Source: Sphingomonas xinjiangensis (lineage in GTDB: Bacteria > Pseudomonadota > Alphaproteobacteria > Sphingomonadales > Sphingomonadaceae). Taken from it: a stretch of DNA of 64,000 nucleotides. Positions 45,601 to 54,176 of the stretch are shown here, one piece after another. The notes below the pieces were generated by a model, which saw only the letters and a list, made by a program, of their open reading frames with translations, did no database searches and was not told the DNA's origin. Position 1 is the stretch's first letter; every line of letters starts with the position of its first letter. The position numbers and the translations under genes were made by a program. The stretch spans positions 62,001 to 126,000 of the forward strand of contig NZ_JACIJF010000005.1 in the NCBI RefSeq assembly GCF_014199255.1, read 5' to 3'.

Positions 45601-45767
45601 CCGGCCCTGCCGCGCTCGCCCTCACGCCTGACGCCAGCTTTGCGGGCGATCCCGCCACGTTCGGCCTCACCGAGAAAAACAGTCGCCTGCTGCTTGCCGA
45701 AGCAATCGACGATCCGATGCAGCGATTGCACCGTGTCGAAGCGTTGCTGAGCGAAATGGCAAGCTGA
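42633..45767 (+). CDS. mfd: Mfd-like transcription-repair coupling helicase, short N-terminus
   Basis: A 1044-residue protein from the GTG at 42633 (a TTG at 42501 would overlap tetR). The order follows Mfd: a UvrB-like N-terminal module, a CarD-like RNA-polymerase-binding domain (about residues 393-470, IRVGDVVVHEDHGIG), helicase motifs with Walker A GDVGYGKT (about 545) and DEEQ (about 645), the IIEAGLDVPRANTMIVWRAD region, LHQLRGRVGRG, and a C-terminal D7-like domain. It is about 100 residues shorter than typical Mfd (about 1150), with the loss before the polymerase-binding domain. The helicase motif usually GTHKLL reads GTGAVAGKG. It may be a paralogue beside a standard mfd elsewhere. Confidence 0.8.
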   Translation: MSETLSVGEVAVHLTEALLKGDVLFLAPDEARAAAVERALAAAVPEATVVFAPGSDALPGDGAPASPANVGQRVAALRRLRVAMADERRVALVSTGEAAARLYPPPPAFDTAPPVVAVGQEINLAAFAEKLVEIGYIHDERVDEPGEVALRGQVIDIFPADAGQPYRIEAQDGRVTWLRPYDPASQLTVGEAESLEMGRVTEPELDDAVPLLDHVPGAVVVIEPSANKRRVRFLALAADAERQRPGSGRGVCQNARWIEALIGRETLTLPEPGEPPARFVESRTPMRGFAKVARAAFADGDRVVLVGSPRDLRFLKRRAAKVLSCNVVEADSWPVVAAAPPGSLATLAMPVDRGFRVDGVLAVAAADLLGSRAKLDDSQSVASGAELFDLGDIRVGDVVVHEDHGIGVVEGLAPLPVTEGEPAGDGIQLRYAEDGRRLVPVAEADRVWRYGADEEAVTLDRLDGSSWQKRRGAINEAVEESAKALLALTAEREKRAAAVIEPDPAAYERFASGFPFIETPDQAKAITAVRDDLASGKPMDRLVIGDVGYGKTEVALRAAALAALAGRQVAVAAPTTVLARQHLESFTKRFEGTGIRVAGLSRLSTAAEKKAVKAGLADGSVGVVIGTGAVAGKGVVYKDLALVVIDEEQRFGAADKNRLRTMGEGHVLTLSATPIPRTLQTALVGLQQLSVIATPPARRQPIRTAVLAFDAQVLRTALLRERSRGGQSFVVVPRIEDMDSLAERLGKLVPELKIFEAHGKMPAQDIDDVMVRFGTGEGDVLLATNIIEAGLDVPRANTMIVWRADRFGLSQLHQLRGRVGRGSRRGQVLLVTDSEAEIAPRTLTRLRTLQAFDRLGAGFAISARDLDMRGAGDLLGEAQAGHMKLIGIDLYQHLLEIAVRRTRGEEVERWTAQLNLGVHGRLPEDWVPEEELRVTLYARLARIDSVGGMDGFEAELEDRFGELPDEVQTLIALARARLLARSAGIRRIDAGPAALALTPDASFAGDPATFGLTEKNSRLLLAEAIDDPMQRLHRVEALLSEMAS

Positions 45768-45831
45768 CCCAGGCTAGCCCTTGCTACCCTCCGCCGCTAT
45801 GCTGCCCAGCATACCAACATGGAGGAACCCG

Positions 45832-46479
45832 ATGCCCGACGCCGGCGAGCTTGAACTCAGTCGTCGCGACTTGCTGATCGGCGGCGCAGCATCGGCGGCG
45901 GTCACCGCAGTTCCCGCAGCAGAGGCCCAGACGATGCCGCTTGTCACAGAGGACCAGCCCAGCATGATGGCGGTGTCGTTCGAAGTGAACGGCCGTGCCC
46001 AGCAGCTGGAACTCGACACCCGCACCACCCTCCTCGACGCGCTGCGCGAGCATCTCCACCTCACCGGCAGCAAGAAGGGCTGCGACCATGGCCAATGCGG
46101 CGCATGCACAGTGATCGTCGACGGGCGCCGCATCAACAGTTGCCTCAGCCTGGCCGTGATGCACCAGGGCGACCGGATCACCACGATCGAAGGGCTGGGC
46201 ACCCCCGACAAGCTGCACCCGATGCAGGCCGCCTTCGTCAAGCATGATGGCTATCAGTGCGGCTATTGCACGCCGGGCCAAATCTGCTCGGCAGTCGCAG
46301 TGCTCGATGAGATCAAGGCCGGCATCCCCAGCCATGTGACGCAGGATCTGGACGGCAAGCCCCAGGCCAGCAACCTGGAAGTCCGCGAGCGGATGAGCGG
46401 CAACATCTGCCGCTGCGGCGCATACTCGAACATCGCCGAGGCGATCGCCGAAGTGGCGGCAGGAAGGAAAAAGGCATGA
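45832..46479 (+). CDS. paoA: Aldehyde oxidoreductase [2Fe-2S] subunit, PaoA-like
   Basis: A 215-residue iron-sulfur subunit with a twin-arginine leader ([16 protein letters not shown]). The plant-type cluster ligands lie in [20 protein letters not shown] plus SC, and the second cluster ligands in QCGYCTPGQ and [11 protein letters not shown]. The ATG at 45832 has GGAGG 7 bases upstream; earlier ATGs lack this. It overlaps paoB by 4 bases. The Tat signal carries the whole heterotrimer to the periplasm, as in E. coli PaoABC. Confidence 0.9.
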   Translation: MPDAGELELSRRDLLIGGAASAAVTAVPAAEAQTMPLVTEDQPSMMAVSFEVNGRAQQLELDTRTTLLDALREHLHLTGSKKGCDHGQCGACTVIVDGRRINSCLSLAVMHQGDRITTIEGLGTPDKLHPMQAAFVKHDGYQCGYCTPGQICSAVAVLDEIKAGIPSHVTQDLDGKPQASNLEVRERMSGNICRCGAYSNIAEAIAEVAAGRKKA

Positions 46480-47426
46480 AGCCGTTTACCTACGAACGCG
46501 TCAACTCGCCCGGGCAGGCGGCGCAGGCGGCGGCACGCACGCCAGGCAGCAAATTCATCGCTGGCGGCACCAATCTGCTCGACCTGATGAAGCTTCAGAT
46601 CGAAGCGCCGCGCCACCTGATCGACGTCAACGATCTGGGCCTCGACAAGATTGAGAAGACCGGTGACGGTGGCCTGCGCATCGGGGCGCTGGTCAGCAAC
46701 ACAGATCTGGCCGCCGACAAGCGGGTTCGCAAGGACTATGCCGTGCTGTCGCGCGCGCTCCTCGCCGGCGCGTCAGGACAACTGCGCAACAAGGCCACCA
46801 CTGCGGGCAACCTGCTTCAGCGCACCCGCTGCCCCTATTTCTACGACACTAACCAGCCTTGCAACAAGCGCAGTCCGGGCTCGGGGTGCGCAGCGATCGG
46901 CGGCTATTCACGCCAGTTGGCCGTGATCGGGTCGAGCGATGCCTGCATCGCCACCCATCCCAGCGACATGGCGGTGGCGATGCGCGTGCTCGATGCCACG
47001 GTGGAGACGGTCAACCCGGCCGGCGCGACCCGCGGGATCCCGATCGCGCAGTTCCACCGCCTGCCCGGCGACACACCACACCTAGATACGGTGCTGGGGC
47101 GCGGTGAGCTCATCACCGCGGTCACGCTGCCCAAGCCGATCGGGGGCCAGCATTTCTACCACAAGACCCGAGACCGCGCGTCCTATGCGTTCGCGCTCGT
47201 GTCGGTCGCGGCGGTCATCCAGAAGGATGGCAGCGGCCGCGTCGCGATAGGCGGCGTCGCCCACAAGCCATGGCGCGTGGAGGCTGCGGAAGCGAACATG
47301 AAGCAAGGCGCCAAGGCGGTGACGGGCACCCTCCTCGCCGGCGCTCGCCCGACGCAGGACAATTCGTTCAAGCTGCCGCTGGTGGAGCGCACGCTCGCCT
47401 CGGTGATGCACGAAGCAAGGGGCTGA
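46476..47426 (+). CDS. paoB: Aldehyde oxidoreductase FAD subunit, PaoB-like
   Basis: A 316-residue FAD-binding subunit of the xanthine oxidase family. It has the FAD motif [13 protein letters not shown] and the [13 protein letters not shown] region (written here [20 protein letters not shown]). The insertion with [20 protein letters not shown] then CAA carries extra Cys, as in PaoB where it holds an additional [4Fe-4S] cluster. No signal peptide is present; it should travel with PaoA. Confidence 0.9.
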   Translation: MKPFTYERVNSPGQAAQAAARTPGSKFIAGGTNLLDLMKLQIEAPRHLIDVNDLGLDKIEKTGDGGLRIGALVSNTDLAADKRVRKDYAVLSRALLAGASGQLRNKATTAGNLLQRTRCPYFYDTNQPCNKRSPGSGCAAIGGYSRQLAVIGSSDACIATHPSDMAVAMRVLDATVETVNPAGATRGIPIAQFHRLPGDTPHLDTVLGRGELITAVTLPKPIGGQHFYHKTRDRASYAFALVSVAAVIQKDGSGRVAIGGVAHKPWRVEAAEANMKQGAKAVTGTLLAGARPTQDNSFKLPLVERTLASVMHEARG

Positions 47427-47430
47427 TCCC

Positions 47431-49650
47431 ATGAAGTTCGATACTCCCGCCGGCACCAACCCGATCGACCAGCTCAAGGTCATCGGCAAGCCCACCGACC
47501 GCATCGACGGCCCGCTCAAGACCACCGGCCGCGCGCCCTATGCCTATGAACGGCACGATGTCGCGCCGAACGCCGCCTATGGCTATGTCGTCGGCGCCGC
47601 TATCGCAAAGGGCCGCATCAAGTCGATGGACCTGCGCGACGCCAAGGCGGCACCCGGCGTGCTCGCCATCGTCACGGCGGAAAATGCCGGCAAGCTCGGA
47701 AAGGGCAGCATGAACACCGCCAAGCTGCTCGGCGGACCCGATATCGAGCATTATCACCAGGCTGTCGCCGTCGTGGTGGCGGAAACCTTCGAACAGGCGC
47801 GTGCCGCCGCGCAGCTCGTCCGCGTCGACTATGTCCGTGCACAGGGCCGCTTCGATCTGGCCGAGGAGGCGAAGCGCGCACCGCTGGACGGCGAGAATAG
47901 CGGCGAAGGCAGCGCCGCCCCTCCTATTGATCGGACCGGCAATTTCGAAGGCGCGTTCAAGGCTGCGCCGGTAACGCTCGACGCCACCTACACCACCCCC
48001 GATCACAGCCATGCGATGATGGAGCCGCACGCGACCATTGCCGCCTGGGATGGCGAAAAGGTGACGCTATGGACCTCCAACCAGATGATCGCCTGGGGCA
48101 AAAACGAAGTCGCCAAGACGCTCGGCATCTCCAAGGAGAATGTGCGGCTGGATTCGCCCTATGTCGGCGGCGGCTTCGGCGGAAAGCTGTTCCTGCGCGC
48201 CGATGCGCTGATGGCGGCGCTCGGCGCAAGGGCTGCGGGGCGTCCGGTCAAGGTGACGCTCCAGCGCCCGCTGATCGCCAACAACACTACGCACCGTCCC
48301 GCGACGATCCAGCGCATCCGCCTGGGCGCGACGCCAGATGGCCGTTTGACCGCCATCGCGCATGAAAGCACGTCGGGAGATCTGCCCGGCGGCGGCCCGG
48401 AAACGGCGGTGTCGCAGACCAGGCTGCTTTATGCCGGCGAAAACCGGCTGACCGCGATGCGTCTTGCGGTGCTCGACTTGCCGGAAGGCAACGCGATGCG
48501 CGCCCCCGGCGAAGCGCCGGGCATGATGGCGCTCGAAGTCGCCATGGACGAAATGGCGGAAAAGCTCGGCATGGACCCGGTCGAATTTCGCATCGTCAAC
48601 GACACCCAGGTTGATCCGGAAAAGCCCGAGCGGAAATATTCGCAGCGTCAACTTAACGAGTGCCTGCGCATCGGCGCCGAGCGCTTCGGCTGGGCCAGGC
48701 GCAACCCCAAGTCGGGCCAGGTGCGCAACGGCCGCTGGCTGGTCGGCATGGGCGTGGCGGCGGGCTTCCGCAACAACCTGCTGATGAAGTCTGCGGCGCG
48801 CGTGCGGCTCGACGGGCGCGGCGTCGTGACGGTCGAAACCGACATGACCGATATCGGCACGGGCAGCTACACCATCCTCGCCCAGACCGCAGCGGAGATG
48901 ATGGGCGTGCCGCTCGACCGGGTGGTGGTGAGGCTAGGCGACTCGGACATGCCCGTCTCGGCGGGTTCAGGTGGTCAGTGGGGCGCGAACAACTCCACCG
49001 CCGGCGTCTACGCCGCGTGCGTCAAGCTGCGCGAACAGGTCGCGGTGAAGCTTGGGTTCAACTCAGCCGATGCGGCGTTCGCCGATGGCGAAGTGCGGTC
49101 GGGCAACCGCCACGCCAAGCTGGCCGATGCCGCCAAGGGCTCCGAACTGGTTGCTGAGGACTCCATCGAATATGGCGACCTGGGCAAGAAGTACCAGCAA
49201 TCGACCTTTGCCGGCCATTTCGTCGAAGCGGCAGTCGACAGCTTCACCGGCGAAATCCGCGTGCGGCGCATGCTGGCCGTCTGTGCGGCCGGCCGTATCC
49301 TGAATCCGAAGTCAGCACGCAGCCAGGTCATCGGCGGAATGACGATGGGCCTCGGCGCAGCGCTGATGGAGGAACTGGCTGTCGACAAGCGCTTCGGCTT
49401 CTTCGTGAACCACGATCTCGCCGGGTACGAGGTCCCGGTCCATGCCGATATTCCGCACCAAGAAGTGATTTTCCTCGATGAAGTCGATCCGGTGTCCTCG
49501 CCGATGAAGGCCAAGGGTGTCGGCGAGCTCGGCATCTGCGGCGTCGGCGGCGCCGTTGCGAATGCGATCTATAACGCCACTGGCGTGCGCGTGCGCGATT
49601 ATCCGATCACCCTCGACAAGCACCTGGCCCGCCTGCCCGCAATAGCTTGA
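47431..49650 (+). CDS. paoC: Aldehyde oxidoreductase molybdenum subunit, PaoC-like
   Basis: A 739-residue molybdopterin-binding subunit. Family stretches are SPYVGGGFGGKLFLRADALM, NAMRAPGEAPGMMALEVAMD and the active-site loop KGVGELGICGVGGAVANAIY with the catalytic Glu near residue 699. It starts 4 bases after paoB. The family oxidises aromatic and other aldehydes. No PaoD/XdhC-type maturation gene follows here, though PaoC needs one for its sulfurated cofactor. Confidence 0.9.
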   Translation: MKFDTPAGTNPIDQLKVIGKPTDRIDGPLKTTGRAPYAYERHDVAPNAAYGYVVGAAIAKGRIKSMDLRDAKAAPGVLAIVTAENAGKLGKGSMNTAKLLGGPDIEHYHQAVAVVVAETFEQARAAAQLVRVDYVRAQGRFDLAEEAKRAPLDGENSGEGSAAPPIDRTGNFEGAFKAAPVTLDATYTTPDHSHAMMEPHATIAAWDGEKVTLWTSNQMIAWGKNEVAKTLGISKENVRLDSPYVGGGFGGKLFLRADALMAALGARAAGRPVKVTLQRPLIANNTTHRPATIQRIRLGATPDGRLTAIAHESTSGDLPGGGPETAVSQTRLLYAGENRLTAMRLAVLDLPEGNAMRAPGEAPGMMALEVAMDEMAEKLGMDPVEFRIVNDTQVDPEKPERKYSQRQLNECLRIGAERFGWARRNPKSGQVRNGRWLVGMGVAAGFRNNLLMKSAARVRLDGRGVVTVETDMTDIGTGSYTILAQTAAEMMGVPLDRVVVRLGDSDMPVSAGSGGQWGANNSTAGVYAACVKLREQVAVKLGFNSADAAFADGEVRSGNRHAKLADAAKGSELVAEDSIEYGDLGKKYQQSTFAGHFVEAAVDSFTGEIRVRRMLAVCAAGRILNPKSARSQVIGGMTMGLGAALMEELAVDKRFGFFVNHDLAGYEVPVHADIPHQEVIFLDEVDPVSSPMKAKGVGELGICGVGGAVANAIYNATGVRVRDYPITLDKHLARLPAIA

Positions 49651-49708
49651 AGGTCACGCCTCCTCCGCGGTGCGGGGGAGGATCGTCCAGCTGTCAAAAC
49701 TTACGTCG

Positions 49709-49727
49709 TCCCGGCCTTTAGCCGGGA
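49709..49727. repeat. REP-like hairpin
   Basis: TCCCGGC-CTTTA-GCCGGGA, a 7-base-pair stem with a 5-base loop, about 60 bases after paoC. It is not followed by a T run, so it looks more like a dispersed palindromic element than a terminator. Confidence 0.5.
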
Positions 49728-49795
49728 TTCTGCTTCTTCTGCAAACGTCGGGTTTGCTGGAGACAGAGGCCCGTACAAGCTCAAGATAAGGGGAT

Positions 49796-49970
49796 TTCGC
49801 GCGGAGGCGCGGAGTGGTGCTCGTCGCACCAGCGGCCTTCAATTCGCGCCGCTTGCCAAGCTGCTTGCCGACTGAGGGGCGGCTGACGCCGCCGGAGGGC
49901 GTGCCTCTGCGCCTCCGCGCGAACCTCTTCTTCTGCCCTGCTTCTTCGCGTCTTCGCGCCTTCGCGTGAA
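49796..49970. repeat. Intergenic repeat element with long inverted repeat and tandem CTTCGCG units
   Basis: A 19-base inverted repeat with one mismatch (49796-49814 starting TTCGCGCGGAGGCGC; 49905-49923 ending GCGCCTCCGCGCGAA) encloses about 90 bases that contain smaller hairpins (e.g. GGTGC-TCGTC-GCACC). Directly after it come three CTTCGCG units with 1-base spacers (about 49943-49967). The design is that of the small mobile palindromic elements common between sphingomonad genes. With 49651-49795 it makes up the 347-base gap between paoC and the next gene; no coding frame is supported there. Confidence 0.55.
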
Positions 49971-49997
49971 ACCCTCTTTCCCTGAAGCCCTGCCGGA

Positions 49998-52379
49998 TCA
50001 GCCCGCGTTCAACACCACCACCTGATCTGGCGCGTCCCGCAGCTTCAGGTACAGCTTGCCTCCCTGCGGAACCGGCACCTTCACGACGCCGCCGGTATAG
50101 CCCTGCGGCACGGAAACCGGCTTTTCGAATGCCGGCGTGGCTGCGATGCTTTCGATCAGGAACAGCGACTCGCCGCTCAGCGTGCATGCCTCCCGCTTGC
50201 ACTCGACGCCGTCCACCTTAGGCAGCCGCGCGAGCGTGGTCAGCGGCTGCCAGTCGCTTACTTCCCCATCCCGCACCAGCCGCACCCGTAGCGCCCCGAA
50301 CCCCGATGGGCCAAGCGCCGCCGGGTCCAGTGTCGCAACCAGTACGTCCTGCCCCTGAAGCTGGAGGTTCGGCCCGGCAACGAGCCGAAGCGGCTGCCCG
50401 CTCGGGCCGGCAATCTCCAGCGCGTCGTTCCGCGAAAGCGAGCCCCCGCTTGCCCGAACCGAAAAGATCAGCCGCGCGCTATCGGGCAGCAGCGTGTCAG
50501 CAGGCGCAGTCAGCCGCTGACGTGCAGCGGCGTCCTTCGCCTGCACGCTCTTGTCGAGCAGCGTGATGCCGATGCGTGGCGCACGCACCGTCACCGGCAG
50601 GCTGAGCGTCCTTCCGTCGGAGAGTGACACGCGGGCGGTGAGATCGCCGGGCTTCAGCGGCTCCCCCTCTCCCACCAACTGCAACCTATCGATATCGCCG
50701 TCGCGAGTTAGACCGTCCGGCTTCAGGGAAAGCCCGCCCAGCTGAATCGCCGCGACTTGATCCAATCTTTGGCCGGTAAGCTGCGCGGCGCGGTCGCCTG
50801 CATGCACCGTGAGTTCGCTCACTTTGCTCGCTTGCCGGTATGCGCGCAGCGTCACCGCCGCCGGCTCGGCCTGGCCGATCTGCCGAATTTCCAGCGTCAC
50901 GTCGCCGGACCGCGCGTCCTTGAGCGGCAGGGTAAGCGCTAACCCCTTGTCGCCGGCGGTGGTGTACGCCACCGGCTGCGGCGTCCCATCGCCGACACGC
51001 ATGGTGACGCTCGATACGCACGATGGCGCCGATCCGGTCAGGATCAGCTTGTTGTCGCGTCCGGTAACCAGGCTGGTTGCATCGGCGCCAGTCTTCCAAG
51101 CTTCTCCGGTTGGGAATTGCAGCGTGAAGCTGGGGCCCGCAAAAGGCTGATACCCCCAGAAACCCTGAAGCCGTCCTTCAACCGTGCCGCCTAGCCCGCT
51201 TTGATTCAGCGGCTGTGCGAACACATAGCCGCCACGCTCAGCTCGCGCCTGCACCGGCACGTCGGTGGCCCCGACGCGCAGCACCATGTTGCGGGCGTAA
51301 TCAGTCGAATAGATCAGCGGTGCGCCCTCTACCGGCAGCACCAAATTTGAATTGGCCCCGCACATCGGCGCATCGCCGACGGCGCGCAGCCGCGGCGGGC
51401 TGTCGGTGCCGATCGCCGGCATGGACGCGACCAGCACCGACTTGGGCTTGGCGAACGATGGCGCGCTGTTCAGTACCAGTGAGACGCGCTCACCATCGCG
51501 CAGGCTGAGCGCCGGCAGATAGTTGAACTGGGGGCTGCTGAACGCGCCAAACACGCGCGCGATGTCGCGCACCACGGCGATATAGGGACTGTAATAGCCA
51601 AAGCCCCCTTCGCGCGTGTAGCTGAGCTGAAGCGCCAAGTCGGTGGGCGCGCCGGCCAGTGTCTCAGCGACTGAGCTGCTGTGCACGTCGGCGAGAACCA
51701 GCGTCTCCCGATCCTCTAGCAGGCACGCGGCTTGAAACTCGACTACCTTTGCCAAGCAGTCAGCGTTCAGCTTGATCGCCAGGCTGCGCGCGAGCACTGG
51801 CGCCAGGTTCTTCAGGAACTCGGGGTGGCTGTTCTCCTGTGCGCGGATGGCGGCAATGAACGCGTTGAGCCGAGACCGGTCAAGCGAGGCCTGGTTGATC
51901 GATTGCGTGGCGCGGACGAATTCGCCTGGCTTCCCCTTTACGGCATCGCCGATCGTGCTGGCCGCACCGCCGGTTTCCGGAACCAGGAACAGCACCATTT
52001 GCTTTGCGCCTTCAGGGACGGTGAGGCTGAGCAGCCGGTCCTTGTCCTTGCGCTTCCAGGTTTCGGCACTCTCGATCCACTTGTTTGGCGGCGGGTTGGT
52101 TGCGCCGCTCAGAAACGCCGATACGAGCAGGAAGCGGATACGCTGATCTTCGGGCAGATCGGCCCGGATCACCAGCTTGTCCCCCGCTTCAAGGTCGGGC
52201 ACCTGCCCGATCGGCAGCGTGACGCCGCTCCGCGTCACGGTGATGTGGAGACCTGGGCCCGGTAGATCAAAGGGCGCGGGATCGGCGGCTTGCGTCGGAC
52301 TGCTCATAAGCGGTGCGAGGATCAGCGCCGCGCCCGCGCAGCTACGCAACAGGCGCGGGAGAAGGGTTGCTGCGGTCAT
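49998..52379 (-). CDS. Large exported protein of unknown function
   Basis: A 793-residue protein with a clear signal peptide (LLRSCAGAALILAPLMSSPTQA). The N-terminal 270 residues contain a segment LVLFLVPETGG and helices with several Cys. From about residue 320 to the end the sequence is beta-rich, with repeated strands such as RVGDGTPQPVAYTTAGDKGL and GDLTARVSLSDGRTLSLPVT, suggesting a row of Ig-like domains. No catalytic motif or membrane anchor is seen. It is divergent from cobB and its 3' end faces the repeat element. The family is not recognised; a cell-surface or periplasmic structural protein is plausible. Confidence 0.75.
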   Translation of the reverse strand: MTAATLLPRLLRSCAGAALILAPLMSSPTQAADPAPFDLPGPGLHITVTRSGVTLPIGQVPDLEAGDKLVIRADLPEDQRIRFLLVSAFLSGATNPPPNKWIESAETWKRKDKDRLLSLTVPEGAKQMVLFLVPETGGAASTIGDAVKGKPGEFVRATQSINQASLDRSRLNAFIAAIRAQENSHPEFLKNLAPVLARSLAIKLNADCLAKVVEFQAACLLEDRETLVLADVHSSSVAETLAGAPTDLALQLSYTREGGFGYYSPYIAVVRDIARVFGAFSSPQFNYLPALSLRDGERVSLVLNSAPSFAKPKSVLVASMPAIGTDSPPRLRAVGDAPMCGANSNLVLPVEGAPLIYSTDYARNMVLRVGATDVPVQARAERGGYVFAQPLNQSGLGGTVEGRLQGFWGYQPFAGPSFTLQFPTGEAWKTGADATSLVTGRDNKLILTGSAPSCVSSVTMRVGDGTPQPVAYTTAGDKGLALTLPLKDARSGDVTLEIRQIGQAEPAAVTLRAYRQASKVSELTVHAGDRAAQLTGQRLDQVAAIQLGGLSLKPDGLTRDGDIDRLQLVGEGEPLKPGDLTARVSLSDGRTLSLPVTVRAPRIGITLLDKSVQAKDAAARQRLTAPADTLLPDSARLIFSVRASGGSLSRNDALEIAGPSGQPLRLVAGPNLQLQGQDVLVATLDPAALGPSGFGALRVRLVRDGEVSDWQPLTTLARLPKVDGVECKREACTLSGESLFLIESIAATPAFEKPVSVPQGYTGGVVKVPVPQGGKLYLKLRDAPDQVVVLNAG

Positions 52380-52477
52380 GCTCTCCTAATGCTTGATTGG
52401 CCCGATGGATCAAGTAGCACCGCAGCCAAACACAGCTATCAGCGTATACAAGAACATAGAAAGGACGTGGTTTGGCG

Positions 52478-53776
52478 ATGTTGGCACCCGGCTTGATCGT
52501 CTCGGCAGCCAAGTCGGGGGCAGGCAAGACGGTGGTGACCACGGGACTGCAACGCGCCTTCGCCCGCACTGGCCTGAAGGTCGCGGGCGCCAAATGCGGA
52601 CCCGATTACATCGATCCCGCCTTTCACGCCGTCGCGACGGGGCGGCCATCGCTCAACCTTGACGGCTTTGCGCTGGAACTTCCGGTACTCGCCGGTCTGG
52701 CGGCACATTCCGCCCGCGACGCCGAAGTGGTTATCGGCGAAGGCGCAATGGGGCTCTACGACGGACTGGCCAGCCCCACCCGATCCGGTACCACCGCCAG
52801 TGTCGCCACCGCACTCGGATGGCCGATACTGCTGGTGCTCGATGCAAGTGGCGCAGCACAAAGCATCGCCGCAGTTGCACTGGGCTTGGCCCGCATGCCC
52901 GGCGCACCCCGCATAGCCGGCGTGATCGTCAACCGCGCAGCAAGCCCCAGGCACCGCCGCATGATCGAAGCCGGGTTCGCCGCGGTTGACATCCCCATAT
53001 TCGGGATGATCCCCGCCGACCCTCGCATGGCCCTCCCCTCACGGCATCTTGGGCTGGTGCAGGCAAGCGAAACCACAGACCTCGACATCAGGCTCAACCG
53101 CATAGCCGACGTCGTGGAGGCGCATTGCGATCTGCCTGCAATCCACGCCGCAGCCGGTCCGACGATCGACGCCCCGCTCCCATCGCCTACGGTGCGCCCA
53201 CCGGGGCAGCGCATCGCCGTCGCGCAAGACGCGGCCTTTACCTTTATGTATCCGCACCTCCTCCAGGGTTGGCGCCGTGCGGGCGCAGAGATCGTGCGCT
53301 TCTCCCCTCTCGCCGACCAGCCGCCGCCAGCGATCTGCGATGCCTGCTGGCTACCCGGCGGCTATCCCGAACTTCATGCGGGTACTCTGGCCGGCAACGC
53401 GCGGTTCCTCCACGGCTTGCGCGACTTTGCCGCGACACGGCCGGTGCATGGCGAATGCGGCGGGTACATGGTGCTGGGCCAAACGCTGACCGACGCCGAT
53501 GGCGCTGTGCACCCGATGGCAGGGCTGTTACCAGTCGAAACAAGCTTCGCCGCGCGCAAACTGCATCTGGGGTACCGCAGCGCGATCTGGAGTCACTCGG
53601 TGGCGTTCGCCGAAGCGGGCGTGCGATCCTGGGGCCATGAATATCATCACGCCACCATCTGCGGCGGCGAAGCCGGGGATCTCGCGGCTATGACGGACGG
53701 CGAAGGCGTCACGCTTTCACCGGCGGGACACCGCCGCGGGCTGGCGTCCGGCACGTTCTTCCACGTCATCGCATAA
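52478..53776 (+). CDS. cobB: Cobyrinate a,c-diamide synthase (CobB/CbiA)
   Basis: A 432-residue amidotransferase that amidates cobyrinic or hydrogenobyrinic acid using glutamine. The N-terminal ATP-binding domain has SAAKSGAGKTVVTTGL and the family stretch AKCGPDYIDPAFH. The C-terminal glutaminase domain has WLPGGYPELHAG and the nucleophile Cys in HGECGGYMVLG, with the distal His in GHEYHHA. Start is the ATG at 52478 or the TTG at 52472 (AAGGA is 6 bases before the TTG). Which of the two pathways it serves cannot be told from this window. Confidence 0.93.
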   Translation: MLAPGLIVSAAKSGAGKTVVTTGLQRAFARTGLKVAGAKCGPDYIDPAFHAVATGRPSLNLDGFALELPVLAGLAAHSARDAEVVIGEGAMGLYDGLASPTRSGTTASVATALGWPILLVLDASGAAQSIAAVALGLARMPGAPRIAGVIVNRAASPRHRRMIEAGFAAVDIPIFGMIPADPRMALPSRHLGLVQASETTDLDIRLNRIADVVEAHCDLPAIHAAAGPTIDAPLPSPTVRPPGQRIAVAQDAAFTFMYPHLLQGWRRAGAEIVRFSPLADQPPPAICDACWLPGGYPELHAGTLAGNARFLHGLRDFAATRPVHGECGGYMVLGQTLTDADGAVHPMAGLLPVETSFAARKLHLGYRSAIWSHSVAFAEAGVRSWGHEYHHATICGGEAGDLAAMTDGEGVTLSPAGHRRGLASGTFFHVIA

Positions 53777-53858
53777 GGCAGCTGATCGGCCCTTAGCGCA
53801 ACGATCCGAGCCCCCACGCGTCTTTCCTGTCATAGCAACGTCGGAAGGATAGGTCATA

Positions 53859-53990
53859 GTGGATCGGAGTTCGGACCCCGTGGACAAGCGGGCGCGCAAG
53901 GGACTGGGAAGCGTGGCCCTGGTCGTGCTGCTAATCATCGTCACCATCTTCGTGGGGTATAACATCTACTATATGGTCACGTCAGGCTAA
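53859..53990 (+). CDS. Very small single-pass membrane protein
   Basis: A 43-residue frame starting at a GTG (53859), with GGAAGGAT about 9 bases upstream. A charged head (MDRSSDPVDKRARKGLG) is followed by one strong membrane helix (SVALVVLLIIVTIFVGYNIY, then YM) and a short tail VTSG. Codon use is GC3-rich as in its neighbours. The positive head predicts N-in topology. It lies between cobB and a small unknown gene; function is unknown. A membrane-spanning ORF of this clarity is unlikely by chance in GC-rich DNA. Confidence 0.6.
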   Translation: MDRSSDPVDKRARKGLGSVALVVLLIIVTIFVGYNIYYMVTSG

Positions 53991-54176
53991 GCCTGATGCT
54001 GCGCTTGCAGAGGCCAGAGAAACGAGGGGCATCTTCAGCTGGCGCCTTGCCCAAGGGCCCTAGAAACCCTCTTTGCGGGTAGCAACGCGTCGATCCAAGC
54101 CCGCGATGCATCGCTATCCTTGACCCCATCTCTCGGCAGGTGCTTCTTAGCGTTACAAAAAATTAAGGAGCGGACG

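Noticed and set aside
49709..49727. Terminator of the pao operon
   Set aside because: The hairpin lacks a following T run and looks like a dispersed palindrome.
49943..49967. CRISPR-like short repeats
   Set aside because: Only three 7-base units with 1-base gaps; no spacers, no cas genes.
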